Of a stretch of DNA of 64,000 bases, positions 11,821 to 22,339 are shown in pieces. A model generated the notes under the pieces. That model saw nothing but the letters and a program-made list of their open reading frames with translations. It had not been told where the DNA came from and made no database searches. How positions within the stretch are numbered: position 1 is the stretch's first letter; every line of letters begins with the position of its first letter. Origin of the DNA: Norana najaformis (Eukaryota > Annelida > Clitellata > Crassiclitellata > Hormogastridae); the NCBI GenBank assembly GCA_964023275.1, contig OZ029925.1, forward strand, positions 12,871,803-12,935,802, written 5' to 3'. The position numbers and the translations under genes are program-made.

Positions 11821-12260
11821 CTACACTTACTGTTAGAAATCTATCCTTGTGCATTAGTTATACTACAAATGCCTGTGAAAAAGCTGGTTCCAATGATTAT
11901 CTTTCTTTGGGCGCTGTGTAGGCCTAAATTTCGAAATTATGATTACGATTACGAAACTACGATTGTATCTGACGGTGCTATATGTTTATGAAAGAGTATA
12001 AATTCTATTATACTATATATTCGGAAGAATTTATAGTAAAATTATTCGCAAAACAACTCGAACACAAATCAATATGAATGGCATCGTTTGTTTACACATA
12101 GTTCCACTTAAAAATCAAAAGCTGACTTGGAGACAAATGACGATTGAATGCATCTGCTGAGTTGAAACTTTACAAACGAGATAAGCCATCCATGCTTTTA
12201 CTAAGACATAGTTCCATTTATGCATATATCATATTTAACATAAATATTACATAGTATACA
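11820..12260. other. No gene recognised
   Basis: AT-rich single-copy-like sequence before the mariner-type element. Confidence 0.35.
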
Positions 12261-13052
12261 TACACGATGATTGGAAAAAGCGAGCCCCTGGAAAAAATTC
12301 ATACTAACTTACACTAATAGCATTTAAATTTAAATTTTTATTTGTACAATAATCAATTTAACTATTATGTTTGATGCATTAAGCTATAATTTGTGCTCAA
12401 AATGTCCTCCCTTGGCTTTGACGCAGGCAGTAAGGCGCACCAGTCACCGTCTGATTGCAGCGTCAATTATGCGTTGATTCAATTCATCCTACGCCTGCTT
12501 GGTACTTTGGCGGAGCTCATCGACATTCAGAATTTTTACTATGTAGAGTTTTTCTTGAAATTTGTCGCTGGGTGAGATGCGTTTGCGGTTTATCCTCTTG
12601 ACGCAAAACACGATCTTGAACCTTTTTGATTGTCTCGTTAGGGCCTACTTCTCGCAGTTTTTGGTCTCCCGCTACTTATCTGATGACCTGACGACCCGGT
12701 TTTATCAATCTTCCTCAGAAGGGCCTTAAATCCATCGAGTTTCCATCCCTTTTCTGGAAATTCTTTTCGGAAACGTTTGCCCCAACATTCTTTATTTTGG
12801 CATAAAAATTTTATAACTGTTTTGTCCTTTTCGCTGAACGCCATTTTCCCGTAGATAGTGTGTTCGCAAATGACGTCAGAGTTACGTCATATTTAACGGG
12901 GCCCGTCCATGATGCAAATCTCCTTAGCCGTTACAGTCAGGATTAAAAGTCAAGATTAAAATCCATTTGAATGTCCTTGCATTTACGAATATTTCGTAGT
13001 TACAATAAACAACAACAGCTGTAGCGGGTCGCTTTTTTCCAATCACAGTGTA
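12261..13052 (-). mobile_element. Non-autonomous Tc1/mariner-type DNA transposon
   Basis: Imperfect terminal inverted repeats of about 30 bp: the left end starts TACACGATGATTGGAAAAA and the right end, read on the minus strand, starts TACACTGTGATTGGAAAAA; both go on to GCGA-C/G-CC. TA dinucleotides border both ends. The inside holds only the two ends of a transposase, so the element has a large internal deletion. Confidence 0.8.
12384..12844 (-). pseudogene. Internally deleted mariner-type transposase
   Basis: The N-terminus is intact from ATG 12844 (MAFSEKDKTVIKFLCQNKE, then KRFRKEFPEKGW and SSGRPKTARS), the helix-turn-helix region of IS630/Tc1/mariner transposases. The C-terminus survives as RLTACVKAKGGHFEHKL followed by TAG, with a TGA just before it. 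The DDE/D catalytic centre is missing, so no active enzyme can be made. Confidence 0.8.
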
Positions 13053-13130
13053 GATAATATACTACATGATATACTACATATGAATGCGTTGAGCGAAAGG
13101 ACCACTGCTGTATCGAATTGTCCTTATTAT

Positions 13131-13315
13131 GGGGGACGTGGTAGCCGACTAGTTAGAGCGCTCGGCATGTAATGCGGAGAGTACGGGTTCGAGCCTCCTC
13201 TGAAAAGGTTAATGTGTGGGGATCTTGAGTCCTTCACTCACTTGTGCCTCAGGTTCAGAATTACTGATCTTGTTGCACTTGTAATAAGTGCAATTAACAA
13301 AGTAAATTAACTTAA
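13131..13315 (+). mobile_element. tRNA-derived SINE, family A
   Basis: A-box-like CTAGTTAGAGCGCTCGGC and B-box-like GGTTCGAGCC, then GGATCTTGAGTCCTTCACTC and a tail with AATAAGTGCAATTAAC. Diverged from the copy at 8131. Confidence 0.75.
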
Positions 13316-13319
13316 TATT

Positions 13320-13780
13320 ATATTAATAGCCAGGCTCTGCCAACGATAAGATCTGCGTATAAGGAAACGTATTACTGACGTAAGTATTATATACACAGAC
13401 CACACATATCTATACAGCCATATCGAGTTATTTGCAATATCGATGGGTTTCTGAAAACCTAACAACGGAATAGGGTGCGCTCGTTGGAGTTAACAGGAAC
13501 ATATTGCAGTATATTGTAATATACTACAATAGCTTACTTAAATTAACTTGGCTATACAAATGCTGTTATGTGTCGACATTACATATTGAAGCATTCGCTG
13601 TGGATGTTGCTATATGAAGGCGTTCATTTTATGACGATACTCGGAAATTTAATGGGCTATGTTATTACTTATGTATTAGACGCCTCTTTCCAAAATCGTC
13701 CTCTGACGCTGGGGGGGTCCTGAAGTTAGGCGGGTCTTTTGGCCGAAGCGACAACAACAGAAGTCCAGAAACTGAATGGC
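13320..13780. other. No gene recognised
   Basis: AT-rich; nothing assignable. Confidence 0.35.
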
Positions 13781-13784
13781 CTTT

Positions 13785-13900
13785 CGTTCCTTAGTGATAA
13801 CGTGGCTCTCAATTCAACGAATTGTCAGTGAGGAACCTGAATTCGAACCCTGGGGTAAAAGAGGCATGGGTCTAGGGTTGAAGGACCGTTCGAATGATGG
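13785..13900 (+). mobile_element. Possible tRNA-like SINE head
   Basis: AACGTGGCTCTCAATTC followed by B-box-like GAATTCGAACCCTGG about 40 bases on. Not matched to the other families. Confidence 0.3.
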
Positions 13901-13903
13901 CCA

Positions 13904-13936
<33 letters not shown>

Positions 13937-14080
13937 TACTACTACTACTCAATAACGTACGCTATAGGCCCTGACAAAGAGATTACGTGGAGTAACAGGG
14001 AATTGCCATTTTCGCACACACACACACAAACACACACACACAAACATACACACAAACACACACAAACACAGACACACCGG
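13904..14080. repeat. (CAG)n, (CTA)n and (CA)n microsatellites
   Basis: About ten CAG copies at 13905-13934, five CTA copies after it, and ACACACAAACACAC at 14016-14076. Confidence 0.9.
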
Positions 14081-14149
14081 GATTCAAACCTCGGAAGCAG
14101 AGACGAAAGTCAAGCACATCAGCAATCGGTCACAATTCCTGCACTCGTA

Positions 14150-14395
14150 AAAGTAAGGTCTAGAAACAGCACAAACTAATATAGCAAAACGTTCTTATAC
14201 ATCAATTGTCTGGTAATAAAGTACAGTCACTGCGGCCTCACTCTTGAAAGTAATGTCTGAAAACAGATGACTCTATTGCAGGCAGAGCGATCACAGACGT
14301 CAGTTGTCTGGTAATAGAAAACAGTCAGTGTGGCTTACAACTGTAAAATCAAGTGACTGCTCTTAGCAGACATTAATATTTGAAGAGTGTGACGT
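14150..14395 (+). repeat. Dispersed repeat, two diverged tandem copies
   Basis: ACATCAATTGTCTGGTAATA, CAGTCACTGCGGCCTC, CTCTTGAAAGTAATGTCTG, and again about 100 bp later GACGTCAGTTGTCTGGTAATA with CAGTCAGTGTGGC. A third copy lies at 48920. Confidence 0.6.
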
Positions 14396-14399
14396 AAGA

Positions 14400-15400
14400 A
14401 ATACACGATGTATCGTTTAGAAAAAGTAGAAAAATTGCAGAAAATTCGTTTAATTTTTACTGTCTTGGCAGACAGAAATATCAGAAATATCAAATTTGAA
14501 TAACAACGACAAATGCCTGACCGTGAAACAGGAGGTCAAAGTTACATGCGATGTCATATGATTAATGTAATATATACGTAATGTACTCCTATATAACGCG
14601 GTGTTACATACAACGCACTAAAACACAGCGAAATGCATTTTAATGTAAAGCGATGTGATACAACGCACTTAAATATGCGGCAATGCATTAAGCCAATGTT
14701 ATGAAATGCAATGCAATGCAATGTGAAGTAATATAATAAAGTTATAAGCTTGAACAAAACAAAACCGACCTCTGCACTTCTGTTGGCTAGGAGTGTGCAA
14801 TCAGTTGAATGCTCTCAGCATTTGGCTAGTAGCCTACAAGTGAGGTGGGCTCAATGCAAAGGTAAGCTCTCAGTTATCACGAGTCTCAATCAGAAATTGC
14901 CGGCAAACGCGTGGACTTGGAGGATATTGCAACAAAAGCACTTTAAAAACTGACGTCTCCAGTGGAGAGATAGCTTAAGCTTTCAACTTTTTTTCAATTT
15001 CTGTTCGTTGTCTGCCATATGCAAATAAAGTTTGCATAAAAGTTGGCGTAGCAGACACGTGGGCGCCGAGTCAATAACGACTGACAGGACATAATAATAT
15101 AATAATTCCAAAAATTATTACAAGCACTTTATCTGCACTCTTCCTATTAGCAGTCAGGTGAACTCCGCAAATGTTTACACCGATAATTGTCAGATAATTG
15201 CGTCGGTTAGGTCAGTCATCGTCCAATAGAACATTGGCCTGGCTTCCATGTTTAGTCAACACTTGATACTCAAACACCAAGTAATTATTACTATCACAAA
15301 TTGCAGAGAAACACAGCAATATCCGGAACTTCGAATGATCTGAACAGCACGAGTCGCGGTACAAAATCATCTAATATATCACACTTGAAACTAGCATGAC
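14400..15400. other. No gene recognised
   Basis: Includes an AATGCA/ACAACGCACT-rich stretch at 14600-14735 that looks like a decayed tandem repeat. Confidence 0.35.
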
Positions 15401-15407
15401 AGTAACC

Positions 15408-15665
15408 AATTTATTATTATTACTATTATTATTACTATTATTATTATTATCATCGTCGTCGTCGTCATCATCACTGTCATTGTCATTATCATTATCATGG
15501 TACATGTAACATTAGGAACAGAAATTATTATAGGAGCAGAAAGTTCATCTGAAACTAACAGTCTCATTCCCACTGAAGTAGGGACGAAGATTGCTATCGT
15601 CGTCGTCGTCATCATCATCATCATCATCATCTTCATCATCATATTATTATTATTATTATTTCGTA
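15408..15665. repeat. ATT, CGT and ATC trinucleotide repeats
   Basis: TTATTATTACTATTATT at 15411-15452, CGTCGTCGTC at 15453-15468, and CGTCGTCATCATCATC to TTATTATTATT at 15597-15660. The two arrays face each other across about 130 bases. Confidence 0.85.
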
Positions 15666-15835
15666 GTATATCATACATTTTAACAAACACTTTAATGTAC
15701 ATTTTGGCAAGCTTTTCTGTACAAGTTCATCTTAAACTACTAGGGCAACAGAATGGATATCTTCTGGAAATGAGTTTTTACCCCAGAAACGGGTTTTAAC
15801 CATGTACCCTTTGCAATCATGGACATATTGTGATT

Positions 15836-15945
15836 CTTAGGATCAAGGGCTTCTGGTTTGTGATCCTTTGTTCCCATGGCTACTGATGGGTGATCCTTCG
15901 ACTCAGTGGCTACTGATGGGTGATCCTTTGTCCCCCTGGTGTTCC
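15836..15945. repeat. Tandem repeat of about 36 bp spanning the stop codon of the LRR-Ig gene
   Basis: TGATCCTTTG or TGATCCTTCG recurs with GGCTACTGATGGG between copies. Three units are visible, running from the 3' flank into the last codons (residues GGQRITHQ). Confidence 0.7.
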
Positions 15946-17694
15946 GCAGCGAGACGTCTGGTGGTAGAGCGACGAGTGATTTCGGTAAAGGGCGTCATCG
16001 TTTACGTCACTGCCAGGACCGTACGGAGGCTTCGAAATGAGTCCGTGGTGGATCGGCTGACGGTAGAGGTCGCTCGCCGGCAGCAGCTGCTGCTGCTGAG
16101 TCAGTTTGCTTCTGCGCCTGTAGTATAAGATGCCGATGAAGACGAGTGAAGCGATCAGGGTGCACAGGTGAGTCACGACCACGGCACAGACCAGCTCAGC
16201 CACGGAGAACATCCGCTGACCCAACGTCACTCCTCCGGCTCCCAATCCGCGGCCCAAGTGCGACGTCGGGGTGTCAGCCGCCGCCTTGTCGTCCGGTGCC
16301 CCATCTCCGGGTGCAGCGGGGTGGAACATCGACGGGACGCTGAGCGCCACTCGCCCGGCATCCCACGACCCGTTTCCACCGGAAATGACGTCAGACGGAT
16401 GTCGATTTTCAGCGCCAGATGGCGGCAGGTCGTCGTCGTTGACTAGCTGCGGCGGGGAGAAGAATTCGGCGGACGACGACGATGAGGATGAGGAGGATGG
16501 AGTGAGATGGTGAAGCACTGGAGCGGAACGGCTGGTCGGCCATGACACGTTGACGGCCAGGGTGACGTTGCCTGCCTCGTTATTCGCCACGCATATGTAC
16601 ATTCCCGTCATTCCGAGAGCTTCCGGTGAATGATGATGTGGAAGCAGTACAAGAACGGCCTCGTTGCGACGACTAGTCGACGAATCTTCGGGCGCCTGGG
16701 GCGGATACTTGGTTGTCTTTCCGGTCGGCTGGATCCAAAAGAGCGTCGGGGTCGGGTCGCCGGAGGCCGAGCACTTGATTCGGCCGAGCGTGTCGTTGAA
16801 CATGATGTCGATGTTGCTGAAAACGGGAGACTGGCAGCGGAAGTCGAAGAGGGACAGTTCGTTGAAGTACTTACCCTTGAGCCGCGCCGGGGCGAAGCAG
16901 GACGGCTGCAGGGCGCCCTTGAACACGTCGCCGTTCTTGTCGTAGAACTCCTTTAACCAGACGGCCTCGCAGCCGCAGTGCAGCGGGTTCGAGCCGAGAC
17001 GCAGGTGGAGGAAGTTGTAGAACATTCCGCTGAACGACTTGTCCAGCCTTTCGAGCTCGTTGCCGTTCAGCCAGAGATTGCGCAGCGTGTCGTTCAAGGA
17101 CTCGAAGACGTCTGGATTGAGACTCTTCAGCGAGCAGTCGTGGAGATAGAGTCCGGTCGAAACGAGTCCGTCGAAGGACCCTGGAAGCAGCTGGATATTG
17201 CGATTTCCGTTGAGGAAGAGATGTTCGAGCGTCAGTCCGCGGAACGTGTATTGCATAAGGACGCGCAGTCGGTTATTGCTCAGGTCGAGCCACTTGAGGT
17301 TGGCCAGGTCGACGAAGGTATCGACGTCTAGCATCTCGATTCCGCACTCGCTCAGGTACAGGTGCTCCAGATAGACGAGCCGCGAAAAGTTGGCTCTGGC
17401 GATGGTCGCCGACTGGAACGAGTTCCCGTTGAGGTTCAGCTGGAGCGTGTCGACGCTGATGCCTTCCGGGATGGCCGACATGCCTCGCCTGGAACAGTAG
17501 ACGATCTTGTTGAGTGCGTTGCAGAAGCAGAACTTGGGACAGGACCCCGTGGATGCTGCGGACGAAGATGCGGCGGCGGAGCTTGCGGCCGCATCGCGTC
17601 GGTTGCTGAGGAAAATAAGCGAGCAAAGGAGAAGCAGCAGCCGATTCGCTCCGGAAAACCACAACGGAATCCGAAGTTCCATCGTCGCAATCAT
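15910..17694 (-). CDS. Single-pass LRR plus Ig-domain membrane protein, intronless
   Basis: 594 residues. In order: a hydrophobic leader (LLLLLCSLIF near residue 19-28), a Cys-rich LRRNT cap (C-P-K-F-C-F-C, about 52-67), around six leucine-rich repeats (for example WLDLSNNRL, about 78-235), an LRRCT cap beginning NPLHCGCEAVWL (about 236-287), one C2-type Ig domain (IKCSASGDP to GMYICVANNEAGN, Cys308 and Cys368), a Ser-rich and disordered stalk (about 385-495), a transmembrane helix (about 497-524) ending in YYRRR, and a 70-residue cytoplasmic tail with a short polyGln run. Several N-x-S/T glycosylation sites lie in the ectodomain. The architecture is that of the LRR-Ig adhesion/receptor group (Kekkon, LINGO, AMIGO, LRIT); I cannot choose the orthologue. 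Start taken at ATG 17694; ATG 17682 is also possible. The last codons fall in a tandem repeat. Confidence 0.9.
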   Translation of the reverse strand: MIATMELRIPLWFSGANRLLLLLCSLIFLSNRRDAAASSAAASSSAASTGSCPKFCFCNALNKIVYCSRRGMSAIPEGISVDTLQLNLNGNSFQSATIARANFSRLVYLEHLYLSECGIEMLDVDTFVDLANLKWLDLSNNRLRVLMQYTFRGLTLEHLFLNGNRNIQLLPGSFDGLVSTGLYLHDCSLKSLNPDVFESLNDTLRNLWLNGNELERLDKSFSGMFYNFLHLRLGSNPLHCGCEAVWLKEFYDKNGDVFKGALQPSCFAPARLKGKYFNELSLFDFRCQSPVFSNIDIMFNDTLGRIKCSASGDPTPTLFWIQPTGKTTKYPPQAPEDSSTSRRNEAVLVLLPHHHSPEALGMTGMYICVANNEAGNVTLAVNVSWPTSRSAPVLHHLTPSSSSSSSSSAEFFSPPQLVNDDDLPPSGAENRHPSDVISGGNGSWDAGRVALSVPSMFHPAAPGDGAPDDKAAADTPTSHLGRGLGAGGVTLGQRMFSVAELVCAVVVTHLCTLIASLVFIGILYYRRRSKLTQQQQLLPASDLYRQPIHHGLISKPPYGPGSDVNDDALYRNHSSLYHQTSRCGTPGGQRITHQ

Positions 17695-17700
17695 TCTCAA

Positions 17701-18160
17701 AACAGTTTATATTGCGCTTCTACCGGCAGAAGTTCTGTCATCGTATTCGCCGCCATCTTCTAAAACAAACGATTTGTGTCGCCAGATGCAGGTCATCAAT
17801 CGATCGCGAGCGATTTATACAGCTCCACTATCAGTCGATCTCATTCGCTGGAAAATCAAAATCGCTAACAACGACGCATCGCGATTCGAACTCGAACATC
17901 TTCACCATCATCAACATCATCATCACCTTCATCATGCTTCATATAGCGCCTTCGGATTCCTTCAGATGTCCAGCTGCATCGTGCTTCGATGACAACGATG
18001 AACGGGCAACGAAGTGTCAACCGTCAACCGTCGACTGAAGGAACTGCGTCCTCAGCCAAGTAGAGACGCTGCTGCCGATGCCACTCAGACCAACCAGCAT
18101 CCTGGCGCTCACTGACATCTCGCCCTGAACGAACAGAACGACCAACCAACGACCGATCGA
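17701..18160. other. Upstream region of the LRR-Ig gene, no other gene seen
   Basis: Mixed-composition sequence with a short CATCAT/CACCAT run near 17900-17935. It would hold the promoter of the minus-strand gene. No clear TATA box was recognised. Confidence 0.4.
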
Positions 18161-18164
18161 CAGA

Positions 18165-18560
18165 TGCCGCGTCTGCTGCTGCTGCTGCTGCTGCTGCATC
18201 GACTCTTCTTACCTTCCCTTTCATCCTCCTTCTCCTCCTCATTTTCTCTCTCTCCTCCTCCTATTCCTTCTCCTTCTCTTTCTCCTATTCCTTCTCCCTA
18301 TCCTCCTTGTCTTACTCCTTCTCTTCCTTCTATTACTCCTACTTCCCCATCACTTTCTCGCTCTTCTTCCTCCTAGTCCTATTCCTCTTCCATCCTCCTC
18401 TTCCTCCTCCTGCGTCTCCTCCTCCTCTTCCTCCTTTCCCTTCTCCTTCTCCTTCTCCTTCTCCTCCTCCTCCGTCTCCTCCTCAGTCTATTATACGGGA
18501 TGCAAGCGTCGTCCCTCCCTCCCTCACTCCTTCCCTCCGTCCGTTCATCCTTCGACGAAT
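18165..18560. repeat. (CTG)n and pyrimidine-rich tract
   Basis: About eight CTG copies at 18172-18196, then CTCCTCCTTCTCC-type sequence to 18490, and CCCTCCCTCC at 18509-18540. Confidence 0.85.
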
Positions 18561-18576
18561 GAACTTATTAGACGGC

Positions 18577-18995
18577 GCCGCGCCGCACTATCGAACGGTG
18601 ACCACTACTAGAACTGACTATCCCTTATTCTGCCTCGGTGTCTGTCTGTCTGCCTGCCTGCCTGTCTGTCTGTCTGTCTGTCTCGCGCTATCGAACGGTG
18701 ACCACTACTAGAACTGTCTATCCCTTATTCTGCCTCAGTGTCTGTCTGTCTATCTGTCTGTCTGTCTATCTGTCTGTCTGTTTATCTGTCTGTATGTCTA
18801 TCTGTCTGTATGTCTCGCGCTATCGAACGGTGACCACTACTAGAACTGTGTATCCCTTATTCTGCCTCAGTGTCTGTCTGTCTATCTGTCTGTCTGTCTA
18901 TCTGTCTGTATGTCTCGCGCTATCGAACGGTGACCACTACCTAGAACTGTGTATCCCATATTCTGCCTGTGTCTATCTGTCTATCTGTCTGCCTG
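18577..18995. repeat. Compound minisatellite, four units of 100-130 bp
   Basis: Each unit has CGCGCTATCGAACGGTGACC, ACTACTAGAACTG, TATCCCTTATTCTGCC and a variable CTGT/CTAT run. Length differences between units come from that run. Confidence 0.9.
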
Positions 18996-19209
18996 TCTGT
19001 CTGTGTCTCTTCACCCTCCGTCCCTTCCCTCGCCCCCCCCCCCCACCGATTGGCGGCAGCTGCCACAGGCGCCGGCGCTGCCGAGAGAAGGTACGATCGC
19101 ACGGACTGCGATAAGGTTTGCGCAATGACGTTGAGGTCGCCAATAGTTAGGGGTTTGATTTCTGTGGCCGCAATCCAATTCTATAGTTTATCATCTGCTT
19201 CATGATATC

Positions 19210-19420
19210 ACGGCATTGGTATGGTACCCGTATGGTATCGGTATGGTACTGGCTTTGTATAGTATTGGTATAGCAAGGCATCGGTATGGTATGTGTATTG
19301 TATTGGTTTGGTATGGTATTGGTATTGGAGGTATTAGTATGGTATTAGTATGTTATAGAATCGGTATGGTATGGTATTGGCATGGCATTGTGTTAGTAGG
19401 TATTAGTATGGTATAGGTAG
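19210..19420. repeat. GGTAT/TGGTATGG degenerate repeat
   Basis: GGTATGGTATTGG-like pentamers and hexamers throughout. Confidence 0.85.
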
Positions 19421-19880
19421 ATAAAGCAACATAAGTTGCTATATAAATGTCAGTATGCATTACGTTACATTCGTATCGGCGTAGTAAGGTAACCCACTGT
19501 TCTCGCGGTAGTTCTTACTCCAACCGATGTGATTTGTTTGTTTCAACGGCTGGTGCAAGCCGCCCTCCTCCGTCCGTCCGTCCGTCCGTCCGTCCGTCGC
19601 TCCTTCCCTCTCCCTTTCCGCTTCTCCAATGCATGGCAGCTACGGCGATAGGTCGTACGCTCGACCAAGGAGCCCTAGATGGCTCGGTGCGCCTCTAATC
19701 CGTTCCACCCCCATTCCACACCCTCTCTCCATCCATTCCTACCTCCCTCCTTCCCTCCGTTCCTCCCTCCCTCCAGCGGAGTGATCGATCAGTCTCCTCG
19801 GGACAGGAAAGACTGATTTGCACTGGGCTTGGTAAGAAATAGCTATACAACAATAAAAGACGTAAGAACACAATTGCGAA
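19420..19880. repeat. CCGT microsatellite and CCCTCC tracts, no gene
   Basis: CCGTCCGTCCGTCCGTC at 19574-19598; CTCCCTCC near 19740-19775. Confidence 0.75.
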
Positions 19881-19884
19881 TAAT

Positions 19885-20315
19885 AAATAACGAATAATGA
19901 ATAATAATAATAATAATAAATTATAATAATAATAAATTATAATAATTATAAATTTTTATTATTATTATAATAGATATATGCTTAGGCCTATTGCTATCTA
20001 TGTGGAGACGGTGGTCGCTGTCACTCAAACTGCCGGTGGAGTATAAATTATAATAATAATAAATTATAATAATAATAAATTATAATAATAATAAATTGTA
20101 ATAATAATAAACAACAACAATAATAATTGTACTACTACTAATAATAACAATAATTAATAATAACAATAACAAGAACAACAATAATAATAACTCTCATTCT
20201 CCTCAGACATTTGATAATTCCTGAGAGATCATATAGTATATCTACCTCTGGATAAAACAAACAAAACAAATAATAACAATAACAATAATTATATAACAAG
20301 CAATAATAACAGTAG
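19885..20315. repeat. AAT-rich repeats
   Basis: ATAATAATAATAAATTATAA recurs on both sides of a short unique insert (19977-20043). Confidence 0.85.
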
Positions 20316-20760
20316 TATTTCGTTAAAAAACTCCATTAACTCTCGGCGTAATTTTTTCTGAGGGACTACACTTACTTCGGGCATAAAACAAAAAAAAACT
20401 ATTAGCGAGGGTGCAGAATTCGTCCCAGAGTTGGAGAGTCGTATACTCAGCTGTCTGTGCAGATGAGCCCGACACTCATTTCCTTTACCAACGTCTTTCC
20501 ATCCGTGTCCAATGAATTTCAGAGGCAAATTCTCCGATGGCTGTGACAACATTGTGATGCGGCCTGATTTTTCACACATCAATCATTTTCTACTTCTAAC
20601 CTAATTTTTTCTTCGTGGGCGTTCATTTCTATAGCTGGAAAAATAATAATTCCTCCTCCTCCTCTGATTTCTCCTTTTCTTCCTTCACTTGCTCGTTTCC
20701 TGCTATTCCTCAACTTGTTCTACTTCTTTCCTTCCTTCCATTTTCCTCCTTTCACCCTTT
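20315..20760. other. No gene recognised
   Basis: A minus-strand open frame at 20289-20582 has no family resemblance and ends in an Ile/Leu run from the AAT repeat. Confidence 0.35.
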
Positions 20761-20875
20761 CTTTACGATAATTGTAATCGTAAACTCGAAATTTCTAAAG
20801 CGCTTATTAAAAGATAGCGCAAAGCACCAGCTTATTCACGAGCGCTGCGCCAAGTCACTGGGGTAATAAAAAGTG
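20760..20875 (+). repeat. Family E-like fragment
   Basis: GTAATCGTAAACTCGAAATTTC, then TAAAGCGCTTATTAAAAG and CCAGCTTATTCACGAGCGCTG. Confidence 0.45.
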
Positions 20876-20944
20876 ACAGTAATAACAAGGCAATTTATAA
20901 AACGCCAATGCGTCTTGTAATCTTAGAGGCGCCATATAATGAAC

Positions 20945-21050
20945 TAAAGCTACGCAGTGGTGGAGGTGACCGAGTGACTAACTTTTCACCTCTGCAACAC
21001 GAGTTCGAATCACTGAAAACTGAGAACACTTATCTTCCACAAATCCTATC
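20945..21050 (+). mobile_element. SINE head with tRNA-like boxes
   Basis: GCAGTGGTGGAGGTGACCGAG and the B-box-like GAGTTCGAATCAC, 40 bases apart. No clear body; a 9-mer repeat follows. Confidence 0.4.
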
Positions 21051-21067
21051 CTGATTCCACATCTTCC

Positions 21068-21222
21068 CCTTACCTATCTTACCTATCTTACCTATCTTAC
21101 CTATCTTACCTATCTTATCTATCTTACCTATCTTACCTATCTTACCTATCTTACCGCTCCAATTCTAAACACCATCAACTGTAGCCGTCTGACCGCCTGC
21201 CTGCCTGCCTGCCTGCCTGACT
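21068..21222. repeat. 9-bp tandem repeat and (CTGC)n
   Basis: CTTACCTAT about nine times at 21068-21155; CTGCCTGCCTGC at 21196-21219. Confidence 0.9.
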
Positions 21223-21370
21223 CTTGCATCTTGACCTGGAACCGAACCTTTTCTGCCTATCGTTGGGTTTTGACTGAGCGTCTGTAAATTTGCTGGTTCC
21301 CGCCACCTGGCTTCCTTTGGAGCTCTGTAGAAATCTCGAGTTTACAATTACAATTTTAATGTATACGACA
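21185..21370 (-). repeat. Family E copy, reversed
   Basis: On the minus strand: TAAACTCGAGATTTCTACAG, CCAGGTGGCGGGAACCAGC, CAGACGCTCAGTCAAAACCC and GGTTCGGTTCCAGGTCAAG. Confidence 0.6.
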
Positions 21371-21810
21371 CATCAATTAGTTTCGTATCGTTTCATAAAT
21401 TGTAAATGTATTATAACTTAGATCACCAAAATTTCTTAAAGTCACCCTCAAACTTTGTCAAAGAGACCAGTTAATTCATTGGCGCTCATTCAAATCGTCG
21501 ACCACACTTTACGCCCCAATTGAAAACTTCAGATTTAAAAAACCTGTGCCAGCTCAGAAATACTTAGTAGTGGTATCCAGTGCTTAACGACATCTTGTCG
21601 CTGTCAGTACCGTCGACGTCGTCATTACCTTACTTTACCATACACTCAAATAGAGTTTCTACTGTAAGGAAACTGTACCTGTCCAGAAGTAGTTAGTACT
21701 AGTAGCAGTGCTCAGTCTGATTGTTTCGGCCTGACTCTGCCTAGCTTCATCGATTCCATGAGCTGAATCCTGAATGGGACTGGGTCCGTTGCGATTGTAC
21801 CTTTCGTTCG
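21370..21810. other. No gene recognised
   Basis: AT-rich single-copy-like sequence. Confidence 0.35.
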
Positions 21811-21811
21811 A

Positions 21812-21985
21812 TGGACGGACGGACGGACGAACGGACGGACGGACGGACGGACGGACGAAGACAGGAACGGAGGGAAGAAGTGGCCGCAACGGACGGACGG
21901 TGACAAGGAGACAGACGAAAAGGGATGGGGTTAGAGAGGGAGTGCATAGAGAAATGGACGAATGCAGACAAAGAGTGACGAAGGA

Positions 21986-22054
<69 letters not shown>

Positions 22055-22120
22055 CAGACGGTCGAAAGGAGGGACGGAGAGAGGAGCGGAGGTAGGGAGG
22101 AGGTGCGACCGGGCGATGCC
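21812..22120. repeat. (GGAC)n and (GA)n microsatellites
   Basis: ACGGACGGACGGACG at 21813-21855, (CA) at 21988-21998 and pure GA at 22000-22052. Confidence 0.9.
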
Positions 22121-22339
22121 CCATTTTGGCAAAGGCGGCGCCTGTGAGTGGCGCTGCGGAGACGAGTGGAGTGTTATGGCGGCTGCTGAGGCAGAAAGAG
22201 AGAGAGGGAGCTGCGGCCAGTGATGGCGCTAGCGGTGATTATGAGAATGATGTTGAAGCCGTTACGGCGACACGCTTACTCTTCAAGCAGACGGCAACGA
22301 CACAAATCAATAACTGATCTGAATAGCACCAAAGCAACT

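Noticed and set aside
16146..17763. Many open frames antisense to the LRR-Ig gene
   Set aside because: Shadows of a GC-rich coding sequence; the minus frame has a full domain structure.
21068..21155. Telomere-like repeat
   Set aside because: The unit CTTACCTAT is not a known telomeric motif and the tract is short and internal.
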